This document shows positions 1 through 14,100 of a stretch of 64,000 nucleotides of DNA, in pieces. Location of the stretch: contig NC_050477.1 in assembly GCF_013373865.1 (NCBI RefSeq), positions 3,654,763 through 3,718,762 of the forward strand, in the 5' to 3' direction. Made by a program: the position numbers and the translations under genes. The notes beneath the pieces were generated by a model, which was given only the letters and a program-made list of their open reading frames with translations, was not told where the DNA came from and did not search any database. The DNA is from Monomorium pharaonis (Eukaryota; Arthropoda; Insecta; Hymenoptera; Formicidae). Position 1 is the first letter of the stretch; every line of letters starts with the position of its first letter.

Positions 1-57
1 AATACTTGTGTAATTTTTTGTTACCGTTTATAGCTGTTAAATTATCTTTTATTTTAG

Positions 58-3000
58 AAAATCTCTTTTATCAATTTTTATGGAATTGATATTGAAGAAA
101 AACGAGCTGCAAAAGGTGGGAAAATTAGCAATGATTTTTGGAGTGAATGGACAACAATTGTTGGAATATGTAGGCGATCTATTTCTATCGAATAAAGAAT
201 TCTCACGCGCAGTAACTTCGTATAAGATATCCAAGGTAGATGAGAGAAAGAGAGAGAGAGAGAGATTCTCATGTATAACATATCTCTATTTTAACATTTT
301 TATTTCAGTGTAAATTATTGAAGAGCGTATTAAAGTTTGCATCGGTCGGCCATACCTCAGAATTATTAAGTTGTTTAACTCATTGTTTACTGACACCTGT
401 TATTACTGAAATGCCTATTGCAACAAGGATACATTTATCTAATTTGTGTGTACTCTCCTTTATTGAAATGATACTGAGGGTTTGGTCAGAACAATCTAAA
501 GTAATCTATAAAGAATTCTTGTAAGTCACACATTTTACAATTATATTTACAAAACCTATTACGCGCGCGTTTTATAATAATCTATATAACGACTAATGGC
601 ATGTTTTCTTAAATATATAAACATTTATTAATAACAATTTCAACTAATTTTAAAATTTCAAAATAATTGCTTTAATCAAAATATTTTTTTTATACTATAC
701 CATAATGCCTTTGCATAAATTCGGTTACTTACAAGGGTACCTCGCGAACCCGAAAATTCTGATTTTAATGAAACCTTTAAACCGTTTATAAGGCCAAACG
801 AAAAATTTCTAAATTCATGTATTTATCCCCTTTACATTTATCCCAAGTTATTATTAAAATCAGAATTTTCGGATTTGCGAGGTTTCCTTGTTAGTATGGT
901 AATTTTTGTAATACTTGTATTTAAAGTACCTATCTTATTGATTTTTTTCTAGCTTTTACTTTTCCTATCACGAGAATTTTAAAAGATTATTAGAAAATAT
1001 TATAGAAGTAGCACTTGTTTGTGTATGCACACATACACTTATTAGAAAATATTATAGAAGTAGCACTTGTTTGTGTATGCACATACACTTTATATATGTA
1101 AAAAATTCTATTTCAATTAAACTTTTATTTTTAGATACTTTTTGTCCACAAATACATTTTATGACGAGTTATTAGCTATTAATATAGCTGGTCAAACTTA
1201 TCTCTGGGAGGTATTACACCACTTAGCGACACAAAGGAGTCTGTACAATCAAATGTTGGAGATTCTTATAAAGGCGATACAAATATTTGGCGCAAATATC
1301 CAAAATCATCCAAAATCATGTAATATATACGTACATACTGTACATGCACGTGATTACAAGTTTTCTATACAGTTAAAAAAAACATGCATACATATATTGT
1401 ATGGGATCTAATGAGTATTTTTATTTTAGATGGTTTACTCATATGTTTAAGTGAATCTGATATAATGCAATCGATGTTATTAAACTACGATTTAGCTCGA
1501 TCTCATATATCATTTGTGCGCAATAATTTGCAAGATTCTCAGATCTTCGTGCTTCAGGTGAAAAATCTTAAGTATTGCTAATGTTATACAGATGATTGCA
1601 TCGCAAATTAGACTATAATATTTCTAAATAAATTTTTAAAAAATAAGAGAAAGAATGCACGTACGCATGTATTGAACGACTTCTCTACGTTCATAAATTT
1701 TACATGAAAATCAAAGTTGTCTTGATCAAGTTAACTAAACGCGAATACTTGAATTAATGAATTAGTGTTTGATGTTTCAAGAAATCAAAATAAAGTTTTA
1801 GATTGTTTTTTAAATACTACGATTTTGTTTAACAAGATAAATAACATTCCACAGAGACTAGTAACATTGTATGATCCAACAAATCCAGTATTACGACCGA
1901 AATTAGTACAATGTAAATCGCGCCATAAAATGATGCCGTACAATTTCCAATTTGATCATTGTGATTCCACTGTAGATTCTATGGATAATGTGAGTATTGA
2001 GTTTCTGGCATACCGAATACTTTCAAGATTCGCACACTAATTATTCATGATATGATATTAAATTAACTGAGCTTTTTAGAGAATAAAAAGAAATTTTCTT
2101 TTATAAATTTATGAAATTATTAATAAGAAACAAAGAATTTTATTTTTTGTTAAAAAGATATCAGAATTACTTAAATGAATTTTTAATTTATCACCAAAAC
2201 GTTTAACTATGTTTGGATTTAAGGGTGTATCGGATATACAATCTTAGACAAAAGTGCATGAAATACTTAAATATCTACGCCTAACGCATAGTAAATCTAG
2301 ATGTAAGAAACTTGAACGATAGTTGGAGTCTTATTTTTACTCTTACAAAAGTATTTTTCACGTATTTGCGATTTTTTTCACTTATGAGTTTAAACTTTTG
2401 ACAGTAAAAATGCACAATTATCTCAAGTTATATTTTATTTCTTTAAAATGGTGTAGTGAAGACAATTGAAAATTGGTAGATGTTTTCATCTATTCATATA
2501 CTAGATGTACAAAAAAATTCAAAACATTGGTACTATTTCTTCTATATTTTTTTAGCTGTTTTATCCGTCAAAATCGTCTTTTTCCATAAGATAGAAAAGG
2601 ATACCATGTAAAATCAGTGAAAATTAAAATAGTTATAACTCAGCAACCGTTTAGTTTAGGATGCGTTTTCAATTTTTTGCAGTACATTAGGGAAACTGAA
2701 AGAACAATTTCACAAATTTTTAGCAATTTTGTACCATTTTGAACTTCAGTCCGATACATCCTTAAAAAATTTCTCGAACGAAAGTAACGGAGCATAGTTT
2801 AAAGAACTAGAAAATGTATATTATAAATTATATTAGATATATCACTTAATACTACGGAATTCTGCTATGAAAAAAGACTGCTATTTTGTTGAATTTTTCT
2901 TAATTTTAATTGCGTTTAAAAAATTTGTAAACATAAATAGCGAATTTTGAAGTATTAGACATCTGTGATATCTCGATGACATTTTATACAAGATTGTCTT

Positions 3001-6000
3001 CAAACAATCAGATGTTCTTTTGACTACAAATTTCTAGCCGATTAATTTTTCAAGCAAGAATATCTTGAGATAATAGTAGTTTCAATTTGTAACATTATAC
3101 ATTTTTATGTACCAAGTTTTAAAATTAAATAATTTTTTTCTTTTCAAAACTTGTAAAGAAAGAATATGTTGATCTGTGATAGAAACAATATTTTTTAAAT
3201 ATAGTTTCGAAATAATGTCTTTGTTAACAATGAAAACATTTTATATAGGATACTCAGACAGATACTATCGTGGAAGAGATCGTGGAAGAGATAATTGAAA
3301 CGTTTATACTAGTTTTGTTGACTCTTATTCATAAGAAACAATTATTAAACCCTAATTCCAGATTCACTTTTTTGTATGACGTACAATTGCCAGAAGTAAG
3401 CAAGGTAATTTTAATTTACTTTCTATGTTTGATAAATGAGAATTCTTGTATTTCAAGAGAAAAACTTTTATTAAAGCATAAAACATGGAACTTGTGGAGA
3501 AATTTTACAAATCTCTTGTTCCATCTGTGATATTTTGAAACATAATTTTATTTCATAGTCTTGGTCGAGAATTCTTATTTTTGATTACGACACATCCTAA
3601 AAATCTTTTAAAGATTTGTCATATTGGTAAAGATAATAAAATTACGTTTCCATCAAATTGCGTGATGATAAAACTATACGATTCGGATATTCGAATATTT
3701 AATGGAGTGAAGAAAGATTATATGATAAATGAATGTATAATCTTTTTTATGACGTAGAGGACATGGCGTAATCTAATCATTCAGTCTTATTTTTTAATTC
3801 CCCGAATCTCGTAAAATTTTACACTTTGATCTGTATAGGAATATTTGGAAGTGGCTTTGAATATTGATTTTAAGAGAAGACCGTTAAGTACTGGATTTTC
3901 CCACGTTGCGCTTGTTAGAAATGATAAGATCTATACTTGGGGAAGTTCAGTGCAAGGTTGTTTAGGTATGTACCACTTGTGTGACAAAACTGTAAAATAA
4001 ATACAATAGCTCACACACATCTCAAAATGCAATAGTAATAGTACATGTATCTAAAAAAAATTTACATGACCAGTCTAATGTTTACATGAAGTGTAAGATA
4101 AAAATGCAAACAAATCTCTTATTAATTATCCAAAGACTGGCATGTCAAATTTTATTTTTGATTATTTTCAATCATTGAAGAGCATAGGTATATATTTTAT
4201 TAGAAAAATATTTTTTCAATACGGACAGATATGTAAAAGAATTTTTGTAATTGTAAAAGAACAGTTGGAATTATGTGATGAAAAACAGCAAGAGTATATA
4301 GTGAAAACAATTTTTTTAAATAGCTATTCTGTCGTATGTTCTATTGTATGTTCAATCTTCTTTTTTCGCAGTGCAAGATGAATTTCATGAATTTATATAT
4401 AATTTCAATATATGTATATATATATATACATACTTTTCGAAATTTTTTTAAAGTAGCTTTGTTACATTTTATATTACATCTAAAAATTTTGTTCGCATAT
4501 TGTAAAATTGTAGATTGAAAATAATTGAAGATAAAGGACAATTGAAGCACATTCTTATATTATAATCCTTTCGCTTATTGACCATTTGGATTCTCTTTGA
4601 TCATCAATTAAATTTGTTTACAACATAATAATTCTTTTATTCAATTTTTTCGTTAACATACAATTAAAATGTCGTTAATGATCATCAGGTACTGGCTCTA
4701 GTGTTTTGCGATATGGGACACCTCATGCCATATGCTTCTTCAGAAGTATGAACATTCAAGTTTTTAGTGTATCGTGTGGACATTGTCATACCCTAGCGGT
4801 TACTAACAACGGAATCTATGCTTGGGGAGCCAGTCAATTTGGCCAGTTAGGACTCGGCAAGGTGCTGCAATGCTCGAGCCCGGAATTAGTTACTTCGTTG
4901 GCGCAAGAAATGATTGTCGATGCAATAGCTGGACAGTATCATTCAGTAGCACTAACTGCGGATGGCAGAATATTCACGTGGGGTTGGGGCGTTCACGGCC
5001 AATTAGGGCATGGTAATACCGATGAAAAGACTACACCGTCTTTGGTCAAAGCTCTGCTTGGCGTAGTCGTGTGTCATATCAGTGCTGGATACGCACATAC
5101 TTTAGCATTATCAGTAGACGGTGTCGTGTACGCCTTTGGATGTAACGTTCTTGGCCAATTAGGAACAGGTGATAATGCCAAAAGTTCTATCCCGACAAAA
5201 GTATCATTACCCGATGGGATAACGCTTATAAGTACTGGATACTTTCATAATGTAAGTCAGTCAAACATCAAACGTGACTCACATCACTAGCAGGATATAT
5301 TTAATTGGTTTTATTTCTTTTCCTTTTTAACGCAACATGTGACGGTTATGATAATGTCATTAAAACTGATCATTGCTTTTTACATTTGTAACTTCATAAA
5401 TGTTTCAAAAACTTCAACAATAGCGTTTTCATATGCGTGTTCTATATTTGCAGTTAGCTGTTAGTAATGCAAATAAGTTATACATATGGGGTGCGAGTCC
5501 TCAGGTTCTCAGATTACAAGCACAAGCGCAAAAAAAGACTCGTATATTAGAGCAACAAGATGCTGAGAAAAAGAGTAAGGCTTTGGGCAAATCGGACAAA
5601 ATATCAAGTGGTGTTAGAAATTTAAATGCAGAAATAAAAGAAGAATTTTTGAAACACGACGATGCACAAAGCAAGTCTGCTCAAACCATTACTTCTAACA
5701 TGGAAACGGAAACGAGACCCGAGACCAAAAATGCACATTTCAAAGATTTTAACTTTGATTTGACCGAAGAGAGTCAAGGACATTTAAAGCCGTGTATTGT
5801 CGATACAAGTTTAGTAAAAGGACAAATTAGTCAGGTTTGTAATACAAGGAGCTTGAAATTTAGCTTAACAAAATGTTGCGCTTAGTCTAGTAACATTGCA
5901 AATATTTATGTATCTTTAAACTAAATGTGAAGAATATACTCTTATTAACTCGTGACGTTAATAGAAAAGAAACTTGCTTATTTTATGTTTATTAGATATA

Positions 6001-8283
6001 AAATAACTTGTGATGTGATCATTTGTGCAGATATCAGCTGGCTGTCATCATAATGCGTTGGTAACGAAAGATGGCTCTTTATATATATGGGGCCGCAATT
6101 TGGATGGTCAGATAGGTAACGGTACGCGGCGAGAAGTGCCAATTCCGACACCTTTATATTACAATTCAGCCTGTATTTTTGCACAAATACCTCCTAGACA
6201 TAATGATGTTAAAAGAATGCGGAATCAAGAGGATTTGGATGTTGGCGCCAAGTTGAATGATTCATTAGCAAATAACGGAAATGTACTTGAGACCAATGGA
6301 AATTCATCGATGCATACAGGCAATGCTGACTTAAATAAAGAGAGAATCAACCCTGTAATTAATGCCGTTGGCATTGCTTGTGGATATGATTATACGGTCG
6401 CGATACAACCAGGTTATACAAAAAAATTATACACACACATACACACACACACGCAAATCTAACTAAAAAATGGCAACAATTACGATTGAACCGCAATTGA
6501 ACCTTTTTATTTTTGTAACTCTTATATAGTGCACAGTTTTTAATAATTTTAAAAATGTAGCATAATTTTGTTATAAATATATATATATATATTTTTTTTT
6601 TGTTTAGGAGGTACGGTATTAGCCTGGGGTAATAACAGCAGAGCGCAATTAGGTCGCATTCCTGCGAAAGAGGCACGCGATGCCGACGATAAACTTGTAT
6701 TACTGAAATCATCAAAACGAATAGTACGACTTCCTAATGCGTTGCATATAGCTCTGGACGTTCCTAGTCAAGTACCTGATATATCTACCCCAGTAATATC
6801 TTATCAATTTAACGACGCATTTTCTCTCGCTGGATTCGTTCGTCCTTTGAGCATTATCGAAAAATCACCTGGAGAATTAACGCTTCATTATGTTTTACAG
6901 CATTTCTATGGTTTATATAACCCCACCAATATTTTAGAAAAGGTTAGCTGATCATTTTATCTGATAACTGATAGAAAGTGTGGCATAATAATGACAATAG
7001 AATTCGGAAAAAGAAGAAAAAGAAATTTACTTTTTTAATCATCCAATCATTGCAGTCGAATTTATCTTTCTCTTTTGAGAAAAGCATGACGCGTGAGCGT
7101 ATCAAGCCTTCAATTTTTTTGCGCGCAAGATGACGTATGACACTAACTAACTTTACAATCAAATGTGTTAAATCGAATATTCAAATTTTAATTTAAAACG
7201 AAATATGGCACACAATATAGCAGTTGCTAGATAAATTATTTAAACAGCTTTACAAAGTAGACCTTTTCCATTGCAGTGCATCGATTTAGAGAATTATCAA
7301 GCTTGTTCTAAAATAGCAGCATTAGAAAGTAATATTCTGGCTGCTTTCATTTATCAATTGAGAATGTTACATAAATTGAATCTTCAATCCAAACATTCAA
7401 ACTCAATGTCGGAAATTCCACATAAAAGAACAGAATCGACAATTGGAATTAGTTCAAAAAGCATAGATTTGACGAAGAATTCTACATCGTCTCGAAATAT
7501 CAAGAACACTGAATTATTCAATAGACAAGCAGAAAAGAATCTTATGGAATCCTTAGAAAATAGCGTTGTTCGAAACTGGACGAAAATTTCTACGAGTAGA
7601 TCTTTGAATAATTTGCAAACATTCGCACAAGAATTATACTCGTTCGATTGTCAAGGTGGTTTAGAGGAATTGTGCGGAACTCGAAAAAATGACGATCCAT
7701 CAGAGAACGTTGACGCAAATCATTCCGACATCAAATACAATGCTAACAAAGATGAACAACAGGAATGGATTGAACATTTTAATTTTAGTGAAAACGATTC
7801 ACTATTGCAAAGTAAGGATGTCATAACTCTTAACTCTGCGCAAAATTCAATTCAATCGAGCGGCACGAAAACAATGCTGATCGTCAATGACCATCAGTGC
7901 GACGTAAATTACGAGAAAACTATGTTCTATTCAAACAAAGTATCTTCACATTCTCATAGGAATTACATAATCAATGAAACCATAAGAGCATTAAAGTTTT
8001 ATTTGAAAAGTATCGATAATGAAGCAAATACTGTGAAATGTGAAATACTGCAAAGTGCAATCGGTTTTTGGATCGAGCACAATTTTCCGATGCAAAGTTT
8101 GGAGAACGTGTTTCTCGAACATATACATATTGTTTATTATCCTCTTGGATTATTGCTTTTTTGGTAAGTTTATAAACATTTGCCTCTTTGTAGTTTTATT
8201 ACAACAGTAGCCTTATGTTTTACACATCACACATACGATTATACTTTTCTTTTTAATATGTCTATTTAATGATGCACACACGT

Positions 8284-8339
<56 letters not shown>

Positions 8340-9393
8340 TCCACGACTCATGATAAAAACTCAAATTATTTAGCTCTCGCATTAAGACCGTCTTTTTGAA
8401 TTACGAGGGAACGAGAGAAGGTAAAGAAAATATACGAAATCTGTTATGTTACATTAAAAATGCAATGTAACTGAGGAGATGAAATACGAGTAGTTTAGGA
8501 ATCCCTGATGTGTAGCGATGTAAAAACATAAAAATTAGATGATCCGAATGGAGATGATTAATTTAATTTTTTTACCATTACTGTTTTTACAGTCCGGATG
8601 CGATTGAAAGATATTTGAATATAAGAAAGTACGATTATGAAAAAAAAGATTGGTGCGCGAACAATTTATTCTCATTCAAATTCTGTCTTCAAGTACTGTC
8701 AATGTTAATGCAGCGTATAGATGAAGGTCGTTAACTTTTATCTTTCAAAGTATCTTTAGAAGTATAATGAAATCATGGATTAACATAACAATGGAATAAC
8801 CGTTTATATATTTCAGATGACATTATGTCGGAATATGTTAAAATTTTCTCCTCTTTAATAGCGGATAATTATGGAGCACCCTTAAATGGATATCCAGGTG
8901 CAAGTAGAAATAATAATAATCCGAAACAAATGATGAAAGGTATCGTCAGTACGATATTTTCCGAAACGGAAAATTCCAGATTATTTGCACACATTAAGGT
9001 AATATATATTTCATTAAGATGATAATTTTAGAAAATAGATTTTTATTATACTAATTCCATGTGATTTTTATTCGTTACATTGAATTAACGTTATACTTTA
9101 CATAATTAAATCTGTTTGATATAAAACAGGACTTGGATGCTATAAATCATTTGCTTACAACGGAAGAAGATAATATGATATTTACTTGTGGACATAACTT
9201 TCCAACATCTCTGTACAAAGCAGACATTATCCCGACAATGGAAACTGAATTGTTAACATCTCCATCATTGATTCTTCCATGTACATCGCAGTATTTAGGA
9301 AATATGTTATCTCGCACATCTGAACCAGAGATTTTGTGTCCTTTATGTATAATCGGAGTATTACGAGCAACAATGGTAAAGGATTGCGAATAA
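58..9393 (+). CDS. RCC1-repeat protein with helical flanks and C-terminal Cys/His motif (5' partial)
   Basis: The gene enters the window in an intron. Exons by splice site and phase are 58-235, 309-520, 1135-1319, 1430-1557, 1855-1989, 3249-3404 (alternative donor after 3395), 3839-3965, 4689-5251, 5454-5834, 6031-6412, 6608-6942, 7277-8163, 8593-8726, 8817-8998 and 9130-9393, giving about 1,415 residues in one continuous frame. The first six exons encode helical, solenoid-like sequence (IFGVNGQQLLEYVGDLFLS). Exons 3839 to 6942 hold RCC1 propeller repeats (WGASQFGQLGLG, WGWGVHGQLGHG, WGRNLDGQIGNG), split by a lysine-rich linker after LYIWGAS. Exon 7277-8163 is polar and probably disordered in the middle. 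The last exon has FTCGHNF and, 50 residues on, CPLC, resembling the RING-like tail of Vps11/Vps18-type proteins. RCC1 propellers usually bind GTPases, chromatin or membranes. I do not recognise the orthologue, and a membrane-traffic role would be inference. Confidence 0.8.
726..898. mobile_element. Palindromic non-coding element in intron
   Basis: Two arms of about 40 bp (CGAAAATTCTGATTTTAAT and its complement) face each other across roughly 85 bp inside the intron 521-1134 of the RCC1 gene. There is no open frame. It looks like a small foldback or MITE, and no clear target duplication was seen. Confidence 0.55.
987..1090. repeat. Tandem duplication of a ~52-bp unit
   Basis: The unit starting TTATTAGAAAATATTATAG occurs twice head to tail and is nearly identical, differing by a 2-bp CA indel. 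It lies directly upstream of the exon starting at 1135 and is probably a recent local duplication. Confidence 0.85.
2223..2761. mobile_element. TTAA-flanked non-autonomous DNA transposon (piggyBac-type)
   Basis: The ends GGGTGTATCGGA and TCCGATACATCC are 12-bp inverted repeats with one mismatch. Each is bordered on the outside by TTAA (2219-2222 and 2762-2765). TTAA duplication is the hallmark of piggyBac-type transposition. The 539-bp interior has no transposase frame, so this is a deletion derivative or MITE. It sits in the intron 1990-3248 of the RCC1 gene. Confidence 0.6.
8289..8338. repeat. (CA)n microsatellite
   Basis: About 24 uninterrupted CA units lie in the intron between exons 7277-8163 and 8593-8726 of the RCC1 gene. 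Confidence 0.97.
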
Positions 9394-9719
<326 letters not shown>

Positions 9720-11072
9720 TTAACATTTTCTTCGTTTATTCCGTATACCTGTGCGAGCGCCTTTTCTCGCTCCGGTAACTATACTCTGGAATTTACCTAT
9801 GTTTTTCTTCTTTTTTCTGTAAAAGACAAATGTTCCATTTATTAATATATATCTAAAAATCAAGAATATTATGTAATACATACGTGTGACATAATTAAAG
9901 ATATACAACTACAAATATCTTGTTATTGACCTTTTGTTCAATATAGACCTCGTCAAAGGTACATATGCGTAGGGGTCTGGTTTACCCTTTCTCTTAATAT
10001 CTCCCCTAGCCTTCGTCGCACGATATTCTGAACCAGGTTCACTTTCTACCTTTCTCATTTTTAAGGATCGATGAATACCCGAACCACCAGCTGATATTAA
10101 AAAGAAAAGTTAATAAAGAGCTATTTAGCTAGCATAATAGCAATAAATGATTTTATTAATGCATTATTTATTGTAATAATTATTACAATAATACAATAAT
10201 TATTACAACGTTTTTACTCTGTCAACCGTCTGTCAACCGTATCGCAGTAATTATCGACGCTGTTACACAAGTTGTTTAATCACAAATCCAATTCCTCACT
10301 TATCGCATTGTATATCAAATATCGTCTTAACTTTCTTAAAATATAGTTATATCAATACAAAAACTTGTAAAATTACCTCGATATCTTGACGATGATTGAC
10401 TCTTTAAGCTCGTCGCGTCCAGCGTGCTCTCACTATATTTACGTTTTTTCCCAGTAATCTTGGTGCTCATCACCGATACATCATCTTCGTTTCCTAGTAA
10501 AGGAGAAACGTAAAATCGCATAAATACGCTACGTAAACTTTTTCGATACCTAAACAAAATAATAATAGGTATTTACTATAATCGTCTTCTGAATCACTCT
10601 GAAGGAAAGAAGTTTTCTTCTTTCTCTTCTTATTCCTTTCATCAGCGTCGCGGTCCTTCTCGTTATTATCCATAATGATGAGACGACCATCAGGTGCAGT
10701 CGCAAAGTCAGGATCCTTTACTTTCTTCTCTAGAATCTTTGGATTTGATACCGGTTGTGTAGCTGAAACGTACGAACAAGACAATAATAATCGCATGATT
10801 AAAGTCATATACATTAGCTATAAATTTTTAAAGGAGCTTTATTTTCGTTTTTTTTTTTTTTTTTTCAGGTATTGTCTCTGAGAAATATAGAATATGTAGA
10901 ATAGAATATATTGTATATCAAAATTCAAAAGCAACTGACAAATGGAGTTTAGTTTGATTTTTGACTAAAGGAAGGACAAGTAGACTTTACCTAGTAAAGA
11001 AAAGGTGGAAAATTGATGAAAAGAAAGTTGAACTGAGAAAGAGAGAGGGAGGGAGGGAGGGAGGGAGGGAGG

Positions 11073-11124
<52 letters not shown>

Positions 11125-14100
11125 GAGAGAACATTGGTTGTAAACCAACTTGTGATATTTCTAGCAGCTGTGGGATCTGCAAAATCGACTATGTTGTCTT
11201 CACTTTCCTGAATCCAAGTGAGCCTTCTTGACGTTCCTCTCTTCTTTCTCTTTGTTTCTGATTCGTTCTCCATAGCTTCAAAGCATTCCTCGTCGCTGTC
11301 AGCCAATATCTCCTCTATGCTCTTGGGTTTTCTCTTGGCATCAAATTCCTCATCGCTATCCTGCTCCAACTTTCTCGCCCTTTCCAGCTCCCGCTTCTTC
11401 CTCTTAGCATCCTCTATCTTGTTGATATTTTTTAGTCTCTTGTGCAGAGTCATGTCCGAAGCCGGCACCATGTTCGATATCGGCCCTATGCCGTACTTTC
11501 TTATTAGTTTGACCAACATGTCTCGCACCTTTTGGCGAAAATGGCGCTTACAGTCCTCGCTCATTTGCGAGAGTGCGCCGACTATTCGCGGTAGGGTCGG
11601 TGCCATCACGTCGGGAGGCGTAACATTGATATACACCTTGACGTAGGACAAGGCGGACTCGACGATCTCTCTGGTAGGACTCGTCAGAATTGTGCAAACG
11701 TGTCCCAAGATTTCGCCGACCGTCTCCATCCCGAGTGCGTGATAATGGTGATAAGTGATGGACGCCAGAGCAAGAAGACTGGCGCAAACGTACGCTGGCT
11801 CCCCGCCCAAGCCCACCATCAGAATATCCACGTAGTCCTTGAAATATTCGGGATTGCCAAGAAATCTCTCGGCGATCGCGTTGAGCAGACGATACGCCGC
11901 GTCGCGACATTTCTCATTAATATTCTTGACGGAGAGCACAGCCTCCGGCACAATCGCCTCGAGGAACTTGGTGCCCTCGAGCTGCGGGTGTATCCTGACA
12001 AGATGCGCGAGACATCGGAGACGCGCTCCTCTGCTCGTCTCGATGACGCTGGTCGCCGACGCGGCGCCGATCAGCGTCTTCTGAATCTGACGTCGGTGGT
12101 CGTGCAAGAACCGCTTGCAAATATCCTTCTCGCTGCCGCATATCTCCTCGAGGAAGCGGTAAGCTTTCTTTTGATCCCTTCGCTTGGTGTTATCCATAAG
12201 GACCGGCACGCACCTGCAGTCGTAGTACTTGGTCAATCTGTCAGCGTCCGTGTAACCGATCAGCGTTCTCGTTAGATCGTAAACGCTTTCCTTGGAAAAG
12301 TCATCCGCGCCAGGTTCGTCGAGTTTGTTCAGCGCTTCATCGAACAACTTGTTGGCTAATTCGCTGCTCACGATTGTCATGTAAGCCTTAATCGTGTCGA
12401 ACGCAGCGAGACGCGCTCCCTCCTCGTCCGTGCCGCTCGGTCTCGTCGTATACAGATTGAAGAGTATCGGCAGATAATTCTTAGCGAAACGGGCGAGTTC
12501 AGCAACAACGGCAACGGCGTCGTTGTTGTCGTCTTGCCGCTCGGCGGCATCATTCCGCCGTGGCCGTGTCGCCTTGGCGATTAGCTTCCTCAAAGCTGCC
12601 ATCGCGGGTAGCCTCAGTTCCCTCCGACTATTGATGGCTATACCCAACAACCTGGCAATGTGCTGAAAGTTATCCTTGACATCGCTGGCGTCGTTGCATA
12701 TGCTCGGCAAGATGGACCAGATCTGCGTTACCAGGCACTCGTACGTCTTGCCGTCTGCGCGAGACGTACTCTTGGCTCTTTCCTCGCATCGCATGGCGAT
12801 CGGTAACAGAACATCCTTAAAGAGGACGATGGTGCCACCGGTCACGCAGTCCTTGAGCAGCGGAATCATCCAGCTCCGTCTAAGATTGAATATATTTTTG
12901 TTGCCGTTGTCATTGCTGATTTCAAGAGGGAGAATGTTCAAGACGGCTCGAGGTCCCATCGCCCGAATCGCCGCTCCGATGGCGTACTCGGCCTCACGAT
13001 TGTACGCAAAATCGTGGAAATCTCGCAAATCTCCCAGAGTCTTGACAATCCTCGTGAGCTCGTGGAGCTCGTGGTTGGAGCCACTGGTAACTTGAAAAAG
13101 GACGGCTGTGAGATGAAGAACGTGCCGCCAGGCGCCGAGGTACCGATAGCTCAGAGTCTTGTGCATCGTCTCGACGACGCGCCGCAAGATGGGCTTGACG
13201 AGCAAGATTCCACCGCCAGACTGCTCGCATAGAGGTGCCACGCACTCCTGTAGAATGGTCTTGACGGTGTGCGCTGCACCAGCGACGATTTCCGTTTTGT
13301 CGGAGAGCAAAAGCCCGACGCACCTATCGAGCGTTTCCAGCATGACGTAATCAAGCGTCGAGAAGACGTCGACAGCAGCGGAGCAGCCAAACGGCAGCCT
13401 TTTCGAGGAAGTCGAGGAGGCGGCCAGGTGCGCGAGGTTGCAGTGAGCCTCCCGCAAGACTGCCAGCCACGCTAGAGTCGGCTGCGGGTCGTTCGCGGAC
13501 GGCTGATAGTCGTAAAGAGCCTTAATGATGTTGCCGTTTTGCGAGAAGGATAACGTCGCCTCTGACGGCCTCGTGACAAATAATCCGTGCAACGTCTGCA
13601 AACAGCAGGACGTTATCACGACGTTGTTCAACGTCATGATACTCAGTAGACGTTCGCAGACGGTCCTCACATGTGACTTTGGGAACTGGTGCATTATATC
13701 CTTGAGAAGAGTTAGGACGTGCAGAAGGGTAGTCACTCCCATGGAATTGGAGCTCCCTGACTCGCAAGCGGCGTCGAGTTGCGCAACGCAGTGCGCCGCG
13801 ACCCGTCCCGCGGCCGGATGATGCGGTGGCGACGGATTCGAGTCCGCCTGGCCGATTGATGATCCCGTGCCACCCTTGAGAATGGCGCATACTCCGTGCT
13901 GGGCGGACTTCCGTATCTTGGGCTTGGCGTGAATGACAAAGGATAATATGGCATCCATCGCCTGCATCGTTGAGGAATTGGACCAGACGGCAGCCTCCTG
14001 TGCTCTCAACAACACCACGAGGCAGCCAATGCAATGCCGCAGTATTAGATGGTTCTCGCTCCCTTCGGCGACCGCGTATCGCGACAGAATTCCAAAAAGG

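Noticed and set aside
1765..1854. Extension of the RCC1-gene exon upstream to 1765
   Set aside because: Starting at 1766 breaks the reading phase with the preceding exon. The acceptor CCACAG ending at 1854 restores phase 0.
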